Assembly: GCA_029876055.1 (NCBI GenBank)
Contig: CM056879.1
Coordinates: 1,984,001 to 2,048,000, forward strand
DNA length: 64,000 bases
Origin: Madurella fahalii
Taxonomy: Eukaryota; Ascomycota; Sordariomycetes; Sordariales
Direction: 5' to 3'
Under the pieces are notes generated by a model that was given only the letters and a program-made list of their open reading frames with translations, made no database searches and was not told the DNA's origin. Position numbers and translations under genes: made by a program. The first letter of the stretch is position 1. Every line of letters begins with the position of its first letter. Of this stretch, positions 22,971 to 31,297 are shown piece after piece.

Positions 22971-23909
22971 TCATGACCTTGACAACTCATCCATCAAGGC
23001 GCCATCGACCGAACCCAATTCTTCTCTGCCCTTAACGCTAGATACCGATTCCAAATCATTCACGTACCAAACCAAGAAGATTGCCATAACAATGGCCATC
23101 AAAAGAGTGTCAAAAATATAGAGAAAGACTTCGTGCGAGATCAGATAGCCGCCGTTTCCCTGCAGGTACTCGACAACTCGGAAGATGCTTCGCACCAATA
23201 TGAGGGCACTTGTCGAGTACAAGACCCACAAATGCCGTCTCCAAGGAATCCCGCCGTCGGTGGTGGCTCGTGTCGGCTCTTGGAGGATGCGGCGGTGGAA
23301 GAGGATGCTGGTGAGAACGAAGAAGCCAAAGATGGCGATCTGAATGAACAGGCCAACAATGATGACTTTTTCGCCGATATCGTACATCTCAAGTGTACCG
23401 GCTGCTTGAATACCGCCGCCGCCGGCCTGTAGTGTGAAGGAGACCACGTCCCCCGTGACGAAGATCTTGGTAACCCATCGGATGGGGATGAGCGAGAGGT
23501 GATCGGCACGGAGGGTACGGATCAAACGGCCGAGGATCATGTATATGGAGGCGGCATACAGGGCCGGGGCGACGAGAATGAAGATTGCCTGGGTGATGAA
23601 GCCGCCAAGGGCGTAGCGGTCGAAGTGGGAAGAGATGCGGCCGCTGTACCCGATGGTTTGGACTTGAAAGGGGGTGTATCAGTTCCAGGTCAGGCCGTGG
23701 CAGAGACTCAACAACTCACAGACACCGCCAACGGTAAAGGCAGTGAAATAAAAGGCCTTGTATCGGAATACACGCCAGCAATGGAGCAGGGTCAGGATGG
23801 CAAATACCACTACGCCCACGACCGCGGCGGCAAGTGACGGTTCGTAGCGATAGAGCTGGAAGTCAAACTCAGCGGGGACCGCTTGAGTGCCGTTACTCTG
23901 GTTCGCCAT
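22971..23909 (-). CDS. RTA1-like seven-transmembrane protein
   Basis: Two exons (23909-23720 and 23662-22971) give 293 aa. Seven hydrophobic helices can be counted, starting with AAAVVGVVVFAILTLLHCW and ending with FDTLLMAIVMAIFLVWYV. Family blocks include FQTIGYSGRISS after the first intron, then TQAIFILVAPALYAASIYM and GGGGIQA followed by VIIVGLFIQIAIFGFF and the FRVVEYLQGNGGYLISHE loop. RTA1/RSB1 members in yeast are linked to sphingoid-base translocation and resistance to 7-aminocholesterol; in filamentous fungi most are uncharacterised. The N-terminus is outside or luminal and carries an N-x-T site (NGT). The tail is short and acidic. The family is certain, the substrate unknown. Confidence 0.9.
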
Positions 23910-24774
23910 CCAGAAGTGTTGCTAGCGGCTAAGCTAAGGTATTTCGGAATAGGGAGGAGTATTTCGAATGTTCGATCGGGCTCGATACAGCACCTGGCAC
24001 AGAAATCCGAGGAATTGGGAAGAAAAAGAGAAGCAATGTACAGAATAGGAGACTCTCAAGCTGCCCCACACACTCCAGCCGGCTGGACGACTCGTCTTCT
24101 TATACCCTTATTCTCTTCCATGGCATCGTGGGGCACAACAGGTCGCAACGCACGGGCCAGCTCGGGTTTCTCGGGTCCCTCTGGTTTTCCCCCTTCCGTC
24201 AAAGAGGCAGTGGGGCAAGCCACAAGATAAGACCCAATAAGACTCGGAGAACGTCGCGTAAACCAGGTACTTTGCTTACGCGGCTCGGCGCTCAAGCAAA
24301 TTTCCTCATCTTTTCAGAATCGGTACCTCGTACACAACCGTAATAATTATTAGTCTTGGGTGTACTACTAGCCTGCAAGGGAGCAAGGACCTGAGTCAAT
24401 ACTAACTGCGCCTCCTGAGCTTGCGCCCCTGAGCGTGCTCAGGACAGCAGATGCAGTCCCTTCCGTGGTCACAGCTGGCTGCGGTTCGCTTTCCAAAAAG
24501 ATCGACTCGTAAGTAATTATTTGGCAAAAGAAGACACTCAAGAGAGGAGTCGTACGGCATATGGTTCCTAAAAATGGAGCGGCGAACGAGTTTCATAAAA
24601 CTATACAGGTCCCAACGGTATAAGGTAGTTATCCACCGAATGGTTGCACGCAGGAACCACCGCGCTCGTTAGACGCGTCGCGACCTCGCCCCTGCCTCTT
24701 GTCCCACTACCACGAAGCCCCGTGGAAATTTTAAAGGGGGGTGGGGGGTGGGGGGGTTGGGGAATAGGTTTCAA
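23910..24774. other. Intergenic between RTA1-like and P450nor genes
   Basis: About 860 bases including the RTA1-like promoter and the P450nor 3' flank. A G-rich run (GGGGGGTGGGGGGTGGGGGGG-like, near 24735-24760) lies just past the P450nor stop. No gene is seen. Confidence 0.5.
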
Positions 24775-26566
24775 TCACCACTCCACCGGCAGCTTGACGA
24801 TGCCGACATCACGGTCTAGCGGCGTGTACTCGACATCGGCGATCGATGTAGCCAGCTTGAGATCGGGCAGCTTCTTGTATAGAGATTCTAGACGTAATAA
24901 AACAGTCAGCGTCCGGTCCGAAACAAGCTCCCAAAGCCGCAACGCACCAAACACAGACGCCAGCTCGGCTTTGGCAAGGTGCTCGGCGATGCAGCGGTGC
25001 GGGCCGAACCCGAAGCCCAGAGGGTCCTCCTTGGGCCACTTGCGGTGCATGTCGAACTTGTCCGGGTCGGCAAAGACGTCCTCATCGCGGTTGGCCGACT
25101 GGTTCGACGCGATAATGCCCTCGCCCGCCTTGATGAGCTGCCGCGTAGGGGAAGGAAACATCCGGTTAGCAGCTAATTCGTCCCGTGATCAAATGCCGTA
25201 GCCTTTTCACCGGGGGTTTCGGGAGTATCGTTACCTTGCCGCCAATTTCGACGTCCTCCTTGGCCGTGCGCTTGATGGCCATGGCCGAGGCCGTGTGGTA
25301 GCGACACAGCTCCTCCACGAAGGGGGCGGCCCACCTGGCCGGGTCCGCCTTCAGCTCGGCCAGCTGATCGGGATGCTGCGCCAGCGTCACGACGCCCTAC
25401 AGGGATGGTGGCCGCGTCAGTGGCCGGCCTTCCTGTCTTTTGTGCCACAAGGCGGCGGGGCGGCGGTACTCACCAGGGCGATCATGTTCACCATGGTCGC
25501 ATTGCCTGCGACGAGCAGGAGGAATGCCATCTGCACCGCGTCTTCCTTGGAGAGGTTGCCCGTTTTGATGTACTGTGTGCACATCTGGCTGACGAGGTCG
25601 TCTTTGGGCTGTTCCATGCGCTTCTCGACCAACTCGGAGAGGTACCGAAGCAATTCCCTGGAGGAGCGGTCAGATGGGTTTCTTTGGCATTCAAGCGCCG
25701 CACATCAATGCTTACTGGGCCGCGGCGGACGCCTCTCGAGCTGTGGAGCTTCCGTTGGTGCGGATTGAGTTCTGTCGCGTCAAAAATTCGAGGTCTTCAA
25801 ACGGCACGCCGAGGATGGTGTAGATGATCTGTCCCATGTCAGTATCGAGTTATGGTTTGCATGCCAGCAAACAGAATCATACATATGACGGGACGGGCAG
25901 CGCAAAGTGTTCCACGAGATCGACGGGCCCGTTTGCACATCCCTTCTGCTTCATGCGATCTAGCAGGTCGTTGACTGTCTTGTCAATGTACGGCCGCATC
26001 GACTTGACGTGTTCCGGGGTGAAGAAAGATTCGACCATGCCCCTGGATGGACTGTTCAGCCTGGGTATCGTAGAGACAACATGCATTTCCTCGGCGTTTA
26101 CCTGTATTTCATGTGGTCTGGGGGGTCCATATCTACAAACGTCGGCCTCTGCTTAGCCGCCTGCTTGCCGTTGTCGCTGAACTCGGGGAACCCGGGTCTT
26201 CTGCGCTCCTGTCGCGCGGCACATGCCAGTCAACTTCCTGTATTAAGCCCGGAGACAACTTTGATGGATAGGTACCTTGGACAACCGCTGGTCCGTTGCC
26301 ACCTTGCAGAGATCATGATACTTGGTCACCAGCCAAGCCGCAGACCCGTCGTACAGCTTGACCTTGGAGACCGGGTCCGTCTTGCGGAGCCGTGCAAACT
26401 CGGCCGGGGGGTCCAAGCCGGACGCCCGATTGAAGGGGAAACTCGGCATGTCAGCCGTAGCCATGGTGGCGGATGCGCTGAAGCTTCTGCTGGCAATACT
26501 GGCACCGGGGCGGAAAATGGATGCAAGGCTGGTTGGCCGGTAGGATCTGGCTAGAGTTGCGTACAT
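24775..26566 (-). CDS. CYP55A: P450nor nitric oxide reductase (CYP55 family)
   Basis: Eight exons (26566-26276, 26208-26102, 26042-25883, 25828-25716, 25657-25474, 25396-25235, 25137-24948, 24887-24775) give 439 aa. Marker segments of P450nor include FARLRKTDPVSKVKLYDGSA, the I-helix stretch FLLLVAGNATMVNMIAL, the ExxR-type VEELCRYHTAS block and the heme loop FGFGPHRCIAEHLAKAEL with ligand C388. This soluble P450 reduces nitric oxide to N2O using NAD(P)H directly and is the last step of fungal denitrification. The first 34 residues (Arg/Ser/Ala-rich, no acids) look like a mitochondrial presequence. A second ATG at 26464 (MATADMPSF) would give a 405-aa cytosolic form, as known in Fusarium. The final intron is a multiple of three but interrupts the conserved ASVF-ESLYKKLPDLK block, so it is spliced here. 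Confidence 0.95.
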
Positions 26567-28017
26567 CTCTTTCAGTTGGCTGACGTAGAAATGAATAATG
26601 GCAGACACAGGCTACTATATACTACTGCTGGGGACAAATGATCCGGGCTCCTTAAGGCTTCACGCCACTCTTATTAAGTGTCGGCAGCTATCCAGGCAGC
26701 CCGGCTGCATCATGCCGTGCCGTCTCCGAGGGAGTACAGCGGGCGCGTCAGTGCGTCGTCAATGTGGTGCCGCTCTGCGGAGCGCCAGTTCAATGCCCCG
26801 GACTTCCGTCACGTCACGGCTGCATCTCCATGACAGGGGCCGTCTGGGCCTCGGGCTGGGTTCGCAAAATGATCTGACATCCCCGCCTCCGCGGAGGTCG
26901 TCGAGTTGCCCGTTTTCCTGCAACGGGTCCTTGTTTGCGGGATATGCACTGACTTCGCCCGGCGCTTCGGGCCTTGGCAGTGCCGTCTCCCAATGGCAAT
27001 GATCCCTGAGAATTAGCGGCTTGCTCATTCGCTGGCAATGGCTACAGGTGTTAATCCATTGATGCTACTGTTCCCGCCCGATTCCGGGCGGCTGCGGGGG
27101 TGGTCTGATGCGTGGAGTTACGGGCGTCTAGACTCTAACTACCGACCCGCCCGGTCCGGTTTTTTTTTAGAATAGTCTCATGAGTATCATGAATAACGGC
27201 CGGGACGTAATTTGCTTTGGGGTTCACAAGCGCTCACTGGGTTCATTCAAGGTGCCTAGGTGCCGTTAGTACCTACCTAATTATCAAGATTCTCCGCGGA
27301 CTTTAAGAACTCCGGCATCCTACAGTTCATCTGGGATCCGGGATAAACGTGGAAGTCGGAGAGGGCATTGATGTGCTCGTAGGAATGTGTGGGAATTCGA
27401 CGGGTTTGATTGGTATCTCCCAGTGCCGCCTGCGATTAAATCCATCTCCTCGTTGCCGTCTCTAACGGTTGCCTTAGTGTTTGCGACACAATGGCGAATG
27501 TGCAACTGGAAGCCGGATAGTGCACTGTGCAACCCCGGCACTCAGATTCCCTGCGGAGTCCAGTTTCGGCAGACCCCACTGTTCGCTGTTGACAGTTCTT
27601 TGCTGGCCCAGCAGTGTACTCTGAACAGATATTGAATACAGGAGAGAGCGAGATGAAACGTAAGGTGGAAACAAAGAGGAAAAAACTACTGACGAGTTGA
27701 CTCAAGAAGAGAATGGGACACGATGGAAGGAAATGCGAAGGGATGAAGGCGGCGTGGCAAAGAAAAACTGGGCGAGAAAAAACTATATGAGATAAACAGG
27801 AGAAGCAACTGGAGAAAAGGAGAATGGAAGCAACACACCTAGTCAGGTAGGCGATCAATCCCGATATTAGAACTACTTTAGTCAGAACCGCTTAAGTTAA
27901 ACCACTCCTTCCTCGGTGTAAACCACCGAAACTGTTTGCGCCCGGCCTCTCGACTGCGGTCTCGGTGTGTCGCAGGGTTTTTGACTTTCCTCACTTGTAG
28001 CCACAGACACAGTCAAG
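26567..28017. other. 1.45 kb intergenic region
   Basis: The first part is the P450nor upstream region. A GC palindrome (CCCGATTCCGGGCGG) lies near 27078. No gene is convincing. The last 100 bases are the leader of the Gag-like frame. Confidence 0.5.
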
Positions 28018-28671
28018 ATGGCGACCTCGGCTGAGTTCCAATTGCCCGCGATCCCGCCGCTGAGGGGGGCGGCTGACTACCAAGACTGGTATTACGGCGT
28101 GGTTTTCCATCTCAACTGGTTCCAGGTACGCGAATTCGTGGAGGGCACTGCTGCTGTACCAGGAGCCGACGCTACAATCGAAGAGCAACAAGCCTATCGC
28201 CGCAACAAGATGATGGCATACTCGATCCTGCGGAACTCGGTCAATCCAGTCATGGATATTATCAAAATCACTGGCTACGATGACCATACTTTCCAGTACG
28301 ACGCCAAACTCCTTTTGGACGTCATCAAGAAGGCCATTCTCGATGTGCCAGAGGCGGGCCGCAACAAACTTGAGAACGAGTTATTCGAGATCCCTTATTG
28401 CTTCGATGTCGAAGACCTGCGCGCCTACGTTAATCGGTTTGATTGGCTTGTTTGGAGACTCGGGGGCTTGGGAGTGGTATACAACGATAAGAAGCTCCAG
28501 TCCCTCTTTCTCGACGGATTGATAAATGCCGATCTTCGCTCCGAGTTGATGGCATCTTTGGAGGCGCACATGAAAGCCGGGACTCTCACTTATAAGGGCA
28601 TGAGTCAGTTGGTGATGCAAGAAGTAGTTCACGTTGAATTTGAGTGCAATCTGGTAAACCAGATCAAGTAA
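28018..28671 (+). CDS. Copia-type Gag-like protein, isolated
   Basis: A clean 217-codon frame without introns. The N-terminus, with LRGAADYQDWYYGVVFHLNW, followed by an AYSILRNSV helix, a LLLDVIKKAI segment and LRAYVNRFDWLVWRLGG, follows the order of Ty1/copia Gag (UBN2-like capsid) proteins: an N-terminal W-containing domain, then a helical bundle that binds other subunits. The usual C-terminal zinc knuckle, protease, integrase and reverse transcriptase are absent, and no flanking LTR pair was found. So it is either the intact 5' stub of a deleted retroelement or a captured host gene. The intact frame, unlike the broken elements further along, favours recent origin or selection, but I cannot separate these. 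Confidence 0.65.
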   Translation: MATSAEFQLPAIPPLRGAADYQDWYYGVVFHLNWFQVREFVEGTAAVPGADATIEEQQAYRRNKMMAYSILRNSVNPVMDIIKITGYDDHTFQYDAKLLLDVIKKAILDVPEAGRNKLENELFEIPYCFDVEDLRAYVNRFDWLVWRLGGLGVVYNDKKLQSLFLDGLINADLRSELMASLEAHMKAGTLTYKGMSQLVMQEVVHVEFECNLVNQIK

Positions 28672-29527
28672 ATAAAGACTGGAGCAATCAAAGGAGTGGG
28701 GAGTTATGGTGGTCAAGATTAGAAAATACTTAACTCAAGGTTACCTTAGACACCCGATTCTATTAATTAGCATCTTACTTTCCGCGATAAAACGCCCCTA
28801 CGCGTCCCGCATCGCAGCGTTTGCTTGTATGTGCGTTAATCGAGCGTATGCCGCTTCTTTACGCTATACTAAATGCATTGCAAGGCTGACGGGGATGCCG
28901 CCGATCTGTTTTCGAGATGGATGATGAGCACTGAAAGCTTGGGCCGCCGGCCACTTTGGATGACCTGCGTCGCCAGAATCGGACGCGCCTCAAACACGAC
29001 GGCGCAGCAGACCCGCGGGCCTCTGACTTGGGGTCATCCAGCTCCAGGCCGGACTGATTGATCAACCAGTCCAAAAACACGTGCTCCATTCCCAAGTCAG
29101 CAATACCCTGGCTCATGAAGCCGGCCAGGATGGAGATCGGTGATCGCGCCCCCGTCATCTACTCTGAGCATGTTTCGCTCTGCCTGAAAACCAAAACACT
29201 GATCCCTTCTCTATTCACATGACTTCAAGCCCGGAAAAAGGGTCGCAACTTTGTACTATTTCTTCTACTTTGTTCCCGCTCTGTCATACCCTTTTCTCGT
29301 CAACGCAACTCACCGACGCCTGCCCTCTCAAATGTTACACATGAATGTTACTAATACTCGTAATCCGAAGACCCTTCCCTCAAGCCTTCGACCATCAGCC
29401 ATAACACCATACCATCCTTAACTCCTCGCCACCAACGTTATTGCCCTTTTTAATCATAATAATACTACCATCGATCAAGAGAATTCTCACCAACCGGGGC
29501 CAAACCACACTTCACATCCCACCCACC
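28672..29527. other. Intergenic
   Basis: About 850 bases with no convincing gene. The second half is CT/AT-mixed promoter-like DNA before the gene at 29528. Confidence 0.45.
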
Positions 29528-30184
29528 ATGCCCGCCGTCACAACAGGATCAGCCTTTGGCTCCCACTCGCGATCGCGCTCCCGCCGGCGCATGGCCCGCC
29601 GCCTCGGCTTCGCCACCGTCCGCGCCTTCGAGCGCTGGGAAGACGACGTCGTCATCGACCACTTTGCCAATTTCCTGTGCGACTACCTCGCCCACGGCTA
29701 CACGATCGTCCCCGATAAGAAGGGGTTTGTGGCCTTCGTCGACCTGGAGCGCGCCGTCGAGGAGCGGATCAGCGTGCTAGAGGCCAGGCGCTTCGAGGTG
29801 GCGCTCGATCCGGATAAGACTGAGTGTGAGTTTAATAATTTTCTTCATTATTTTTATTTATTTATTTGTTTAATTTTTTTTTTCTTTTTACCTTCCGTAT
29901 TCCGTTTATACAAATCAAAAAGGTCCGGTTTTGCTGACGTGATGATGGGGATGGGCCCCCGGATATCAGGGACGGCTAAGGATCATTACAAGCACTTCAT
30001 TGTCGGGGTGGTGGCGGATGATAGGTGGCTGGCCAAGTATGGGGTGGGCGGCGCAGAGATGTGGTCACGGGAATGGTCGTCCAAGGAGCTGACGATGAAT
30101 ATGTATAAGCTGTTGGAGTTTTTAATTGAGGAATGGGTTGCCGGGCCCGGGGATGATGTGTATAGAGTAAAGGCGAGGTATTAG
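29528..30184 (+). CDS. Hypothetical protein, 185 aa
   Basis: Two exons are proposed (29528-29823 and 29923-30184). The intron 29824-29922 is T-rich, which explains why an unspliced reading shows a spurious hydrophobic stretch. A GTGTGA donor is needed to keep frame; the stronger-looking GTGAGT two bases later leads to an early stop. The N-terminus is Arg/Ser-rich (SHSRSRSRRRMARR), then FERWEDDVVIDHFANFLCDY and a second block RISGTAKDHYKHFIVGVVAD up to KLLEFLIEEWVAG. I do not recognise the family. The strong GC bias of exon 1 and protein-like composition of both exons support a real gene, but the exact splice is uncertain. Confidence 0.55.
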   Translation: MPAVTTGSAFGSHSRSRSRRRMARRLGFATVRAFERWEDDVVIDHFANFLCDYLAHGYTIVPDKKGFVAFVDLERAVEERISVLEARRFEVALDPDKTECEFNNFLHYFYLFICLIFFFFLPSVFRLYKSKRSGFADVMMGMGPRISGTAKDHYKHFIVGVVADDRWLAKYGVGGAEMWSREWSSKELTMNMYKLLEFLIEEWVAGPGDDVYRVKARY

Positions 30185-31297
30185 ATTAAAGCATTATTGA
30201 TGAAATGGCGTTATTCATGGGCACGGGGTTGGGAGTCAGGAGTTAGTTAGTAATTGATTATGAGAAGAAACGCAACAATCTGGAGCTCTACAAGTCCGCG
30301 CTCTTCTCTTAATGGACAGCAATCTTGATTATCCTATCACGTCATAACATGTTTAGCGTCGCCGTGGCTACCTGGACCAGATGAAGTTTCTCTTGGACCG
30401 GATCTCTAAGTTTGCCTTCGATGTGAACGGCGTTAAATGAGCTGCCACGAAGCTCCTTCAGCGACAGCAAATTCAGAACAATCTGGTCGACATCGTCCTC
30501 GAGAGGGCTGTGAGCAAGGCGGTCACAGACGCGCTGACAGGCATTGCTCAGGAGGCCACGCGAAACTGAACCGTGTCTGGTGCCATGGCCGCGGTTGAGG
30601 ATCGGACCGCGACGAGAGGCGGCTGAAAGCGGCGACAGCTGAATCGGCTGGGGATGCGACGCGGTTTCCGCCGTTGGCTCTGCCGCAATGTCCGTAGGAA
30701 GCTTCTGTACTCATATCACAAGGCATTTTGGTTCGGTTATTTGTCCGTCATGTCGGTGCGGACGGCCAAGGCAACCGAGAGACACAGGACACGTTTCCAA
30801 GCAGCACGACGCTATAAATTTTGCGGCCGCAGTAGGATCTGCGAATAAATTGGTTCACATTCCTTTCTGAGACCTTTTACAACAAGGGGTCGGGACTAGT
30901 ATGCCATTATGTGTGGGTGGGCTTGACTTCGGGATTCAGCCCCGCGGACTGGCGTCCAATAACGCCATCAGTTTGCCATCCACCGTCGGTTCGGGGTGGT
31001 CAGGTGAGAAGCAGGATGAGAAGGGCTGGCGAATAATTCAGCAAAAATTAACCAAACCCGCATACACCGCCAAGCCCCCATGCCCGAAGGCTGATAGTCT
31101 GATGATGGAAGATGTCTAGGATGAGTACGTTTGTGGAGACAGTCATTCTGGTAAAGGAGCTACTTATAAGTACTACTACTAGTTCGCAGTGGAGTAGCGG
31201 ATTCCCAGTTGTTCATCCAATATGCCAATTTCATGCACGACTGACCTATGGCATTACTCGATAACTAGTATCTTGAACTACCTACCTTATCCTAACC
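30185..31297. other. Intergenic with one decayed coding remnant
   Basis: About 1.1 kb. Apart from the remnant at 30357-30569, nothing is recognisable. The last part is the upstream region of the M6-like peptidase gene. Confidence 0.5.
30357..30569 (+). pseudogene. Decayed fragment of a helical protein
   Basis: One frame reads YLDQMKFLLDRISKFAFDV, then after a single TGA continues LLQRQQIQNNLVDIVLE and AVSKAVTDALTGIAQEA to a TGA. The amphipathic helical pattern on both sides of one stop suggests a gene remnant. The TGA could arise from CGA by C-to-T change. No family is recognised and no start is seen. Confidence 0.35.

Noticed and set aside
24948..25137. Reading the last intron of P450nor as coding, since its length is a multiple of three and lacks a stop
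   Set aside because: It would insert 20 residues into the conserved block ending LYKKLPDLK, and good splice sites are present.
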